Assembly (NCBI GenBank): GCA_031081715.1
Contig: JAVHMA010000007.1
Span: forward strand, 1 to 64,000
Direction: 5' to 3'
DNA length: 64,000 nt
Source of the DNA: Armatimonadota bacterium
Lineage (GTDB): Bacteria > Sysuimicrobiota > Sysuimicrobiia > Sysuimicrobiales > Humicultoraceae
A model generated the notes under the pieces. It was not told the origin of the DNA. It worked only from the letters and a program-made list of their open reading frames with translations, and did not search any database. The position numbers were made by a program, and so were the translations under genes. The number at the start of each line of letters is the position of its first letter. Within the stretch, counting starts at the first letter, position 1. Shown here one piece after another: positions 22,593-30,687 of this stretch.

Positions 22593-24404
22593 ATGGCCCC
22601 TACCCGTACCGCCCCCACGTTCGAGGAGCGCCTGCGCGGCGCGGTCTCCCCGCGCCGGCTGGCGGCGCACCTGCAGCGCTTCTCCACTTTGCACCGGGAA
22701 ACCGGCGGGCCGGACGAGCGCGCCGCGGTGGACTACATCGTCGAGGCGCTCCGGGCCGCGGGGATCGAGGCGACCGTGCACGAGTTCCGCGGGTTCGTGA
22801 GCCTGCCGCGCGAGGCGTCGCTGCGGGTCACGGTGCCCGAGGCCCGCGAGGTCGCCTGCCGGCCGCGCTCGTTCTCGGCCAACACCCCGCCCGGGGGCAT
22901 CGAGGGCGAGCTGGTCTTCGTCGGTTCGCTCGACGAGGACCGCACCAAGATGATCTTCGCCCGCACCGGCGACGAGGGCGAGTACGAAGGCAAGGACGTG
23001 CGCGGGAAGGTCGTGCTGGGCACCGCCGGCGGCCCGGACGGCGTGAAGCGCGCGGCGGAGCACGGCGCCATCGCCTACGTCCACATGTGGCCGTCGGGCG
23101 AGGACGCCATCCACGAGATGATCGTCACGAGCATCTGGGGCACGCCGACCCCGGAGTCGATCGGCCGGCTGCCCGCGATCCCGGCGCTGTCGATCAAGAA
23201 GGCCGACGGCGAGCGCCTGCGGCAGATGACCGAGCGTGGGCCCCTCCGGGTGCGGCTGCACGCGCGGGCCGAGACCGGATGGCGGACGTTGCCGCTCGCG
23301 GTCGCCGACGTCCCCGGTGCCGAGCCCGAGTTCCTGCTGGTGGGCGCGCACATCGACTCCTGGTACGAGGGGATTACCGACAACGCCACCGGCGACGCCT
23401 GCCTGCTCGAGATGGCCCGCGTGCTGCAACGGCACCGGAAGCGGTTGCGCCGCGGGGTGCGGTTCGCCTGGTGGCCGGGCCACTCCCACGGCCGTTACGC
23501 CGGCTCGACGTGGTACGCGGATGTCGCGTTCGACGAACTGCGCCGGCGCGCGCTCGGGTACCTGAACATCGACTCCCCGGGCGTCAGAGACACCGCGATC
23601 TTCGACTGCCGCTACAACATGGGCGAGGTCGAGGACCTGATGAAGCGCACCGTCCCCGAGGTGACCGGCCAGTCCCCGAACATTCGCAGGCCATTCAAGG
23701 CCGGGGACCAGTCGTTCTGGGGCATCGGCCTGCCGTCGCTGGGTGCGTTCCGGATGCTGCCCAACGACCACCCGGACCGCGCGACGGTCGGCGGCAGCGG
23801 CGCGGGCTGGTGGTGGCACACCCCCGCCGACACGCTCGACAAGGCGGACGCGGACATCCTGGCTCAGGACACCGGGCTCTACCTGACCATCACCGCGCGC
23901 CTGGTCACCCCGGCCGTGCTGCCCTTCAACTTCGTCCCGGCCGCCGGGGACTTCGCCTCGCTGCTGAGCGAGCTGGCCCGCGCGGTGGGCGAACGGCTCC
24001 CACTCGGCGACCTGGTCGCGCGCGCCGAGGAGTTCGGCGCGCTAGCCGGACGGCTGGAGCGGGTACGCGCCGATCTCGACGCCGCCGCCGGAGCCCGCGC
24101 GCCGGGCCGGAGGCTAGCGGGTCGGATCGCACGTCTCAACCGCGGGCTGATGGCGCTCTCGCGCATCATCAACCCCGTGCTCTACACGATCGAGGGGCCC
24201 TATGACCACGACCCGGCGCTGCAGGCACCGATGCTCCCCGGGCTCCAGGGCGTGCGCGCACTGGCCACGCTGGCGCCCGACTCCGACGCCTACGGGTTCC
24301 TGCGCACGCGGCTGGTGCGCGAGCGGAATCGCGTGGCCGACGCGCTGGCCACGGCCGCAGAGCACGTGGCGCTCATGCTGACCGACCTCGCCCCAAGCCG
24401 ATGA
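22593..24404 (+). CDS. M28-family peptidase homologue with altered active site
   Basis: 603 residues. A PA-like insert (about 95-210) lies inside an M28 zinc-peptidase fold. The first ligands H (GAHIDSWYEG) and D (DNATGDACL), the later Asp (NIDSPG) and the last His (WWWHTPADTLDK) are in place. The usual AEExG-x2-GS motif, which carries the catalytic Glu and a ligand Glu, reads GHSHGRYAGS here. A His may replace the ligand and no catalytic Glu is visible. No signal peptide is seen. ATG 22593 follows GAGGAGG. The downstream enolase overlaps its stop by 4 bases. It may hydrolyse a peptide or amide before epimerisation, or have a changed reaction. Confidence 0.85.
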   Translation: MAPTRTAPTFEERLRGAVSPRRLAAHLQRFSTLHRETGGPDERAAVDYIVEALRAAGIEATVHEFRGFVSLPREASLRVTVPEAREVACRPRSFSANTPPGGIEGELVFVGSLDEDRTKMIFARTGDEGEYEGKDVRGKVVLGTAGGPDGVKRAAEHGAIAYVHMWPSGEDAIHEMIVTSIWGTPTPESIGRLPAIPALSIKKADGERLRQMTERGPLRVRLHARAETGWRTLPLAVADVPGAEPEFLLVGAHIDSWYEGITDNATGDACLLEMARVLQRHRKRLRRGVRFAWWPGHSHGRYAGSTWYADVAFDELRRRALGYLNIDSPGVRDTAIFDCRYNMGEVEDLMKRTVPEVTGQSPNIRRPFKAGDQSFWGIGLPSLGAFRMLPNDHPDRATVGGSGAGWWWHTPADTLDKADADILAQDTGLYLTITARLVTPAVLPFNFVPAAGDFASLLSELARAVGERLPLGDLVARAEEFGALAGRLERVRADLDAAAGARAPGRRLAGRIARLNRGLMALSRIINPVLYTIEGPYDHDPALQAPMLPGLQGVRALATLAPDSDAYGFLRTRLVRERNRVADALATAAEHVALMLTDLAPSR

Positions 24405-25513
24405 TCGAGCCAGCGCTGCGGCGGATCGCCTGGGCCCGCGCCACCCTGGTCGAGCGGGAGGCGTCCAGCCGCCTGACGACCTCCTACGGCGACGCGCCGG
24501 CGCGCCGGCCACACGTGATCGTCGAGATCGGCACGGCCGCGGGCGCGGTCGGGCTGGGCGAGGCCTCGCCGCTCCCCGAGTTCACCGGCGAGACCGCGGC
24601 TGCGGTGCACCACGCGCTCACCGAGACCTACTTCCCGGCGCTACCGGGCCATGAGGCCACGGCGCCCGCGGCGGTCGCCGCGGAGATGGAGCGCCTGCTG
24701 CCGGGCAACCCCTCGGCGCGCGCGGCGATCGACATGGCCGTCCACGACCTGGCGGGACGGCTGCTGGGCGTGCCGGTGGCCGCGCTGCTCGGCGGCGTGC
24801 GCCGTCCCTCGGTGGCCCTCGCCCGCGCGCTGGGCATCGGGACCGTCGCCGCTACCGTGGCCGCGGCCGAGCGGTACGCCGCGGACGGGTTCCGCACGCT
24901 CAAGCTCAAGGTCGGGCAAAATCCCCGCGCGGACGTCGAGCGGGTGCGGGCGGTGCGGCGCGCGGTCGGGGACGACGTGCGCATCCGCATCGACGCCAAC
25001 CAGGGCTACGACGCGGCGACCGCGGTGGGCGTGCTGCGCGCGCTGGAAGACTGCCGGCTCGAGTACGTCGAGCAGCCGGTACCCCGGTGGGATCACGCGG
25101 GTATGGCGCACGTGCGTCGGGCCGCGGGCACGCCAGTGCTCGCCGACGAGGCTGTCCACACGCCGCAGGACGCCCTGGCGCTGATCCGCGCCGGCGCCGC
25201 CGACCTGTTCGCGCTGAAGTTCGTCAAGACCGGCGGGCTCGTGCGCGCCGCGCAGATCGCCGCGATCGGCGAGGCCGCCGGCATCGACTGCGTGGTCATC
25301 AGCCCCTTCGAGACCCAGATCGGCGCCGCGGCCGGGCTCCACATGGCGCTCGCGCTCCCGCTGGGCCGGCACGCGCACGAGCTGACCGTGTTCGCGACAC
25401 AGCCGGCGATGGCGCGGACCGGCATCCACCTCCGCGGCGACGCGCTCCACCCCGCCGAGACACCCGGCCTGGGCGTGGAGAGCATCGTCGAGCTCGCCGG
25501 GAGCCGAGCGTGA
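24401..25513 (+). CDS. Enolase-superfamily enzyme, dipeptide epimerase/MLE-like
   Basis: 370 residues. It carries the full MLE-subgroup set: K168-x-K170 (LKLKVG), metal ligands D198 (RIDANQ), E224 (YVEQPV) and D249 (LADEAVH), and the second catalytic lysine K273 (FALKFVKTGG). The combination with SPFETQIGAAAGLHMALA and with a peptide-type ABC importer and M28 homologue suggests epimerisation of a dipeptide or N-acyl amino acid. o-Succinylbenzoate synthase or cycloisomerase activity is less likely in this context. ATG 24401 overlaps the previous TGA, and its own stop overlaps the permease start, so translation is coupled on both sides. Confidence 0.9.
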   Translation: MIEPALRRIAWARATLVEREASSRLTTSYGDAPARRPHVIVEIGTAAGAVGLGEASPLPEFTGETAAAVHHALTETYFPALPGHEATAPAAVAAEMERLLPGNPSARAAIDMAVHDLAGRLLGVPVAALLGGVRRPSVALARALGIGTVAATVAAAERYAADGFRTLKLKVGQNPRADVERVRAVRRAVGDDVRIRIDANQGYDAATAVGVLRALEDCRLEYVEQPVPRWDHAGMAHVRRAAGTPVLADEAVHTPQDALALIRAGAADLFALKFVKTGGLVRAAQIAAIGEAAGIDCVVISPFETQIGAAAGLHMALALPLGRHAHELTVFATQPAMARTGIHLRGDALHPAETPGLGVESIVELAGSRA

Positions 25514-26457
25514 GCCGCTACCTGGCGCTGCGCGTGCTGCAGGGCGCGCTGCTCCTGTTCGTGGTGAGCGCGGTGGTCTTCCTGATCGTGCACAGCGCGC
25601 CGGGCGGCCCGGCGATCCTGAACAATCCGGACGTGGACCCGCAGACCGCGCGGGCGATCGCGCGCGACCTCGGCCTGACCGACCCGATCCCGGTCCAGTA
25701 CGCGCGGTGGGTCGCGCGCGCGCTGTCGGGCAACCTGGGTCGTTCCTACCAGCACCAGACCCCGGTTATCTCGCTCATCCGTAACCGCATCCCCAACACC
25801 CTGCTGCTGGCCGGCACCGCGCTGGTCATCGCCCTGGCCGTCGCGATCCCGCTCGGGATCGTCTCGGCGGTAAGGCGCTACTCGGCCGTGGACTACCTGG
25901 CCACGGTGGCCGCCTTCTTCGGCGTGTCGGTGCCGAACTTCTGGCTCGGCATCATGCTCATCGTACTGTTCTCGGTGACGCTCGGCTGGCTGCCCTCGGC
26001 GGGGATGCGGACCGCCGGCGTGCAGGCCGGGCCTGGAGACGTCCTGTTGCACCTGATCATGCCAGCGGTCGTGCTCTCGACCTTCCCGCTAGCGCAGTTG
26101 ATGCGCTACGCGCGGTCGAGCATGGTCGAGGTGCTGGGGCAGGACTACGTGCGGACCGCGCGCGCGAAGGGGCTGGGCCCGGGGCGGGTGCTCGGCACCC
26201 ACGCGCTGCGCAACGCGCTCATCCCGGTCGTGACCGTGCTGGGCGTCATCACCCCGCGGCTGCTCTCAGGGGCCGTGATCACCGAGACGATCTTCGCCTG
26301 GCCGGGGCTGGGCCGTCTGGCGGTGGACGCCGCCATCACGCGGGACTACCCGCTGATCATGGGGCTCGTGATGACCACCGCGGTGCTCGTGATCGTCAGC
26401 AACCTCATCGTGGACGTCGCCTATGTCGCGCTCGATCCGCGGATCCAGCTCCGCTGA
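25510..26457 (+). CDS. Peptide/nickel-type ABC transporter permease (DppB-like)
   Basis: 315 residues, six predicted membrane helices. The DppB-type N terminus RYLALRVLQGALLLFVVSAV and the LGLTDPIPVQYARWV segment are followed by the EAA-type loop YVRTARAKGLGPGRVLGTHA and the end LIVDVAYVALDPRIQ. GTG 25510 overlaps the preceding TGA. It imports a peptide, opine or related compound with the DppC-like partner that follows. Confidence 0.93.
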   Translation: MSRYLALRVLQGALLLFVVSAVVFLIVHSAPGGPAILNNPDVDPQTARAIARDLGLTDPIPVQYARWVARALSGNLGRSYQHQTPVISLIRNRIPNTLLLAGTALVIALAVAIPLGIVSAVRRYSAVDYLATVAAFFGVSVPNFWLGIMLIVLFSVTLGWLPSAGMRTAGVQAGPGDVLLHLIMPAVVLSTFPLAQLMRYARSSMVEVLGQDYVRTARAKGLGPGRVLGTHALRNALIPVVTVLGVITPRLLSGAVITETIFAWPGLGRLAVDAAITRDYPLIMGLVMTTAVLVIVSNLIVDVAYVALDPRIQLR

Positions 26458-27370
26458 CGCGGCGGTCGGCGTCGCGCCGCCCGGCGCGACGGCCCGGGGG
26501 CCGGCGCCCGCCGTCGGGCGCGGGACCTTCGCCGTGTTCTGGAATCGGTTCCGCCGCAACCGGCTGGCCGTGGCGGTGCTGGGCGTGCTGACGGCGCTGC
26601 ACCTGGTGGCGGCGGCGGCGGACGCGCTCGCGCCCTACGACCCCGCGGCGCTCGACCTGCTCAACCAGTTCGCCCCGCCGTCGCGCGAGCACCCGCTGGG
26701 CACCGACGAGGCCGGGAGGGACGTGCTGTCGCGCCTGATCGTGGGCGCGCGGGTTTCCCTGTCGGTCGGCCTGGCCGCCATGCTGGTAGCGGTGACGGTC
26801 GGGAGCATCGTCGGCGCGCTCGCGGGGTTCTACGGCCGCGCTACCGACGGCGTCCTGATGCGGCTGGCGGACGGCATGCTCACAATCCCGACCTTCTTCC
26901 TGGCGCTGCTCGTGCTGGCGGTGTTCGGCTCGAGCCTGGCGAACGTGATCCTCGTCATCGGCCTCACCGGGTGGATGGTTGTCGCGCGGGTGGTCCGGGC
27001 CGAGGTGCTGCGCACGCTCCCGCAGGAGTTCGTGCTGGCGGCCCGGGCGCTCGGTGCCTCCGACGCGCGGCTGCTCGTTCGACACGTGGTACCGCAGGCG
27101 TTCGCCTCGGTGATCGTGGCCGCGACGCTGGGCGTCGCCTACGCGATTCTCACCGAGTCGGCGCTGTCCTACCTGGGGCTCGGCGTCCAGCCGCCGACCC
27201 CGACATGGGGCAACATGCTCTCCGGCGCCCAGCAGTACGTCTGGACGCGGCCGCAGCTCGCGGTCTATCCTGGGCTGCTCATCATGACCTGCGTCTTAAG
27301 CTACAACGTCGTCGGCGACGCCTTGCGGGATGCGCTGGACCCGCGGGCGAGCCGCGCCCGCCTGGCGTAG
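26423..27370 (+). CDS. Peptide/nickel-type ABC transporter permease (DppC-like)
   Basis: 315 residues, six predicted membrane helices after a proline/glycine-rich cytoplasmic N terminus. The HPLGTDEAGRDVLSRLIVGA signature, the loop FVLAARALGASDARLLVRHV and the end SYNVVGDALRDALDPR are classical for DppC/OppC. ATG 26423 overlaps the DppB end by 35 bases; a later start would lose only the tail before RFRRNRLAVAVLG. The C terminus is the intact counterpart of the permease fragment at 3842-3940. Confidence 0.93.
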   Translation: MSRSIRGSSSADAAVGVAPPGATARGPAPAVGRGTFAVFWNRFRRNRLAVAVLGVLTALHLVAAAADALAPYDPAALDLLNQFAPPSREHPLGTDEAGRDVLSRLIVGARVSLSVGLAAMLVAVTVGSIVGALAGFYGRATDGVLMRLADGMLTIPTFFLALLVLAVFGSSLANVILVIGLTGWMVVARVVRAEVLRTLPQEFVLAARALGASDARLLVRHVVPQAFASVIVAATLGVAYAILTESALSYLGLGVQPPTPTWGNMLSGAQQYVWTRPQLAVYPGLLIMTCVLSYNVVGDALRDALDPRASRARLA

Positions 27371-27387
27371 CGAGCGCGCACACGGCG

Positions 27388-27407
27388 CCCGGGGAGGCGG
27401 CCCCGGG
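27388..27407 (+). terminator. Intercistronic hairpin before the binding-protein gene
   Basis: Perfect 7-bp stem CCCGGGG/CCCCGGG (27388-27394 with 27401-27407) and a 6-base loop in the 69-base gap between dppC and the substrate-binding gene. No T-tract follows. It could act as a partial terminator or as an mRNA-stabilising stem that sets a higher level of binding protein relative to permease; neither can be decided from sequence. Confidence 0.4.
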
Positions 27408-27439
27408 ACGCATGAGGAGACGCACAAGGGGGGGTTGGC

Positions 27440-29011
27440 ATGAACAGACGCACGGCGATCATCCTGGTGGCGGCGCTACTGGCGGCCACGCTGCCGGCTG
27501 GCCTGCAGGCGGGCCCCGCGGCCGGGGGCAACGTGCTGCGGCTGTCGATCAACGGCGACGTGACGATCAACCCGCTCACGTTCCCGCAGCAGCTGCCCAC
27601 CACGCAGGTCATCAAGACGATGTTCAACACGCTCACCAAGTACAATCCGGGCGACCTGAAGGTCGTCCCCGACCTGGCCACGTTGTGGACCCCGGCGGAG
27701 AACGGCCGCATCTGGATCTTCAAGCTCCGCCGCAACGTCCGGTGGCACGACGGCCGGCCCTTCACCGCGGCCGACGTGAAGTTCACCTTCGACGCCATCA
27801 TGGACCCGCGCACGCGGGCTCTCTACCGCACGACCTTCACCGGCCTGCAGTCGGTGGCGGTCGTGGACGACTACACGGTCCGGTTCGAGTTCGACCGACC
27901 CTATCCGTCGCTGCCGATCGTGGTGGGGTTCAACATCCCGATCGTGCCGCGCCACCTGCTCGAGGGGAAGAACCTGGCGGAGATGCCCGAGTTCATCCGC
28001 AACCCGGTGGGGACGGGCCCCTTCAAGTGGAAGGAGTACGTCGAGGGCTCGCACCTGACCCTGGAGGCCAACCCGGACTACTACGCCGGACGCCCGGCGC
28101 TCGACGCGCTGGTCATCAAGATCATCCCGGAGATCAACACCGTTGTCGCGCAGCTCCGTACCGGTGAGCTCGACCTGGGCGTCGTCGAGCCGGTCCACCT
28201 GGACAGCCTGCGCGGCCAGGCGCATCTCCGGTTCCAGACGGTCGAGCTCCCGAGCGCGTTCTACATCGCGCTCAACGGCTCGCGGTTTCCGTTCACCGAC
28301 CGGCGCGTTCGGCAGGCGCTCATGTACGGCCTCAACCGGCCGCAGATCGTCGAGCGCATCCTCAAGGGGACGGCGAATCTCGCCAGCGGGCCGTATGCGA
28401 AGGCGTTCGGCCGCTTCTACAACCCCGACCTCAAGCCGTACCCCTACGACGTCAACCGGGCCAAGGCGCTGCTGGCGGAGGCCGGCTTCCGCCCGGGCGC
28501 CGGCGGCGTGCTGGAGCGGGAGGGCCGGCCGCTCGCTTTCGAGCTGATGGTGGACAAGGGCAACCCCACGCGCGAGCAGATCGCGCTGGTCGCCCAGCAG
28601 CAATGGCGGCAGCTCGGCGCGGAGGTGCGGCTCGCCGTGGTCGAGTGGTCGGTCTACATCCGCCGCGGCAACCAGCGGCCGGGCGACTACGACGCGCGCA
28701 CGTCGTGGCGCATCACCTCGCCCGACCCGGACAAGACGCCCGAGTACACGTCCGGCGGGACGGTCAACCACTACATGTACGCGAATCCCGAGGTGGACCG
28801 GCTGATGGCCGAGGCCCGGGCGACCTTCGACCCCACCCAGCGGCCGAAGCTCTACCACCGGCTGCAGCAGATCATCTACGAGGACGTGCCCGTGATCTGG
28901 ATCTTCTACAACTCGGAGATTCTGGCGATCAACCGGCGCGTGCAGAACTTCCCGAACCTGGGGCTGCGCGACGCGCTCACCTGGATGAACGTCGTCTCGG
29001 TGGCGCGGTAG
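27440..29011 (+). CDS. ABC transporter substrate-binding protein (family 5, DppA/OppA-like)
   Basis: 523 residues with a signal peptide (MNRRTAIILVAALLAATLPA, cleavage near LQAGPA). Family-5 features are FKLRRNVRWHDGRPFTAADV, YTVRFEFDRPYPSLPIV, the VGTGPFKWKEYV turn, NPDYYAGRPALDALVIK, and GLNRPQIVERILKG. It delivers peptides or similar solutes to the DppBC-like permeases upstream. Placement after the permeases rather than before is less usual. No DppD/DppF ATPase genes follow; a terminator does. ATG 27440 lies after GGGGGGG. Confidence 0.93.
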   Translation: MNRRTAIILVAALLAATLPAGLQAGPAAGGNVLRLSINGDVTINPLTFPQQLPTTQVIKTMFNTLTKYNPGDLKVVPDLATLWTPAENGRIWIFKLRRNVRWHDGRPFTAADVKFTFDAIMDPRTRALYRTTFTGLQSVAVVDDYTVRFEFDRPYPSLPIVVGFNIPIVPRHLLEGKNLAEMPEFIRNPVGTGPFKWKEYVEGSHLTLEANPDYYAGRPALDALVIKIIPEINTVVAQLRTGELDLGVVEPVHLDSLRGQAHLRFQTVELPSAFYIALNGSRFPFTDRRVRQALMYGLNRPQIVERILKGTANLASGPYAKAFGRFYNPDLKPYPYDVNRAKALLAEAGFRPGAGGVLEREGRPLAFELMVDKGNPTREQIALVAQQQWRQLGAEVRLAVVEWSVYIRRGNQRPGDYDARTSWRITSPDPDKTPEYTSGGTVNHYMYANPEVDRLMAEARATFDPTQRPKLYHRLQQIIYEDVPVIWIFYNSEILAINRRVQNFPNLGLRDALTWMNVVSVAR

Positions 29012-29025
29012 GCGGTAGGAGGCGG

Positions 29026-29062
29026 GCCGGGGTCCGGAGGCGCGAGGCCCCCGGACCCCGGC
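29026..29062. terminator. Bidirectional hairpin terminator
   Basis: A perfect 12-bp stem GCCGGGGTCCGG (29026-29037) with CCGGACCCCGGC (29051-29062), loop of 13 bases, in the 54-base gap between the convergent binding-protein gene and the lactate-permease gene. No T-tract on either strand. Confidence 0.75.
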
Positions 29063-29065
29063 GCC

Positions 29066-30628
29066 TCAGAGGCGCAGCGCGGCCGCCAGCCACCCCGCCA
29101 GCCCCAGCCCCGCGGTCATCAGCAGGGCGTAGCGCAGCGTCACGCGCATGACCCGGCCTTCCTGGCCGGCCGAGCCGGTGGTGGCGGTGGCCAGCACCAC
29201 CTTGGCCGGCGTGACCATCGAGCCCAGCGCCCCGCCCGCACTCTGCAAGGCCGCGATGAGCGTCGGGCTGAGCGCGAGCAGCAGCGCACCGTCGCGCTGC
29301 AGCGCGCCGAAGAGCAGGTTCGAGCTGGTATTGCTGCCGGTGATCACGGTGCCGAGCAGGCCGATGAACGGTGACACGAACGGGAAGAGGGCGCCGAAGG
29401 TGGCCGTGAGGCCGCGGGCCAGCAGGAAGGTCATGCCGCTGTAGTTCATCACCATCGCGACCCAGACGAGCAGCACGATCGTCAGCGTGGTGGGCACGCC
29501 CTGCGCGCGCGCGCCGGCCCACACCGCCCGCCACGCGGGCAGCGCGACGCCGCACCGGCCGTAGAGCAGCGCGGTGAGGGTGGTCGCGTAGAGCAGCAGC
29601 GACCCGGGGTGGCCGGGCAGCGGCAGCACGTAGGACGAGGCGCCAGCGTTCCAGCCGTGCCCGGTGGTGACGCCGGGGAACGACAGCGTGACCTGGACGC
29701 GGCCGAGGGCCTCGCGCAGCGGCCCGACCAGCGTGGCCGCCCCCACCAGGACGATCAGGATCGCGTAAGGGAGGAACGCGAGCCGCGCCGACATCGCCGC
29801 GCGCGCCGGGAGCACCGCCGCTGACGGCCCGTTGCGCCGGTCGGCGTGCACCTGGGCGCGCCGGGCCAGCAGCATGCTGACCCCCATGCCCACCATGCCC
29901 GCGGCGAACGCCGCGATCGTCCACTGCCGGGTCAGCGAGAAGGCGAGCTGGGTGGCGGCCATCGCGCTCCCGAGCACGAGCACGCTCCAGAATGAGCGTC
30001 GGACCGCGGCCCACCCGCCGTGGAGATGGGCCACCGCGAACCCGGTGGCCACGGCAGCCATCCCGAGCAGGATGCAGATCCAGGCGCCCAGCCCCGGGCG
30101 CGGCAGCCCGGTCACGCTCCGGATGGCCTGGAACGATGACCCCATGGTGCCCATCGAGACCGCCCACGAGTGGCCGAGGAGGGGCACCGCCGCGGCTTCC
30201 AGCGGGCCGAACCCCAGCCCGACCAGCAACGGCGCGGTGACCGCCACGGGCACGCCGAAGCCCGCGACCCCCTGCAGGAACGAGCTGAACGCGAAGCCGA
30301 TGATGAGGAGCTGCCAGAGGCGGTCGGTCGTGAGCCGGCCGACCGCGGCCCCGATGCTCTCGATCGCGCCCGCGCCGTCGGCCAGCCGGTCGAGCAGCAG
30401 CGCGGCCCAGATGATGTAGAGCACGTCGAAGCTGACCGCCAGCCCGCGCCCCAGCGCCACGCCGACCGTGGCACCGGGGGCCCGAAACACCGTGACCGCC
30501 AGGGCGAGCGCGACGCCGAGCGCGGCCAGGCCCGACCGCGCGCCGCTCCACCCCAGGCGCAGCAGGGCGACGAGCAGGACGACAAGCGGCAGGCTGGCGA
30601 GCGCGACGTGCCAGAGGTCGACCGGCAT
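29066..30628 (-). CDS. lctP: L-lactate permease family transporter
   Basis: 520 residues with about 13 predicted membrane helices. FSSFLQGVAGFGVPVAVTAP, LLGHSWAVSMGTMGSSF, GTVITGSNTSSNLLFGALQ and QSAGGALGSMVTPAKVVLA are LctP-family signatures. The transporter takes up lactate or glycolate with protons. ATG 30628 has no good ribosome-binding site; TTG 30631 is an in-frame alternative. A long open frame continues upstream over the DUF255 gene but is a shadow there. It is 59 bases downstream of that gene on the same strand, and a TACACT-like -10 on the minus strand near 30656-30661 could give it its own promoter. Confidence 0.92.
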   Translation of the reverse strand: MPVDLWHVALASLPLVVLLVALLRLGWSGARSGLAALGVALALAVTVFRAPGATVGVALGRGLAVSFDVLYIIWAALLLDRLADGAGAIESIGAAVGRLTTDRLWQLLIIGFAFSSFLQGVAGFGVPVAVTAPLLVGLGFGPLEAAAVPLLGHSWAVSMGTMGSSFQAIRSVTGLPRPGLGAWICILLGMAAVATGFAVAHLHGGWAAVRRSFWSVLVLGSAMAATQLAFSLTRQWTIAAFAAGMVGMGVSMLLARRAQVHADRRNGPSAAVLPARAAMSARLAFLPYAILIVLVGAATLVGPLREALGRVQVTLSFPGVTTGHGWNAGASSYVLPLPGHPGSLLLYATTLTALLYGRCGVALPAWRAVWAGARAQGVPTTLTIVLLVWVAMVMNYSGMTFLLARGLTATFGALFPFVSPFIGLLGTVITGSNTSSNLLFGALQRDGALLLALSPTLIAALQSAGGALGSMVTPAKVVLATATTGSAGQEGRVMRVTLRYALLMTAGLGLAGWLAAALRL

Positions 30629-30687
30629 CAATAGCGGCGGCGGGCCGCCATAGAGTGTACGCGACGCGCGCCCGCGCTCCCTGCCGG

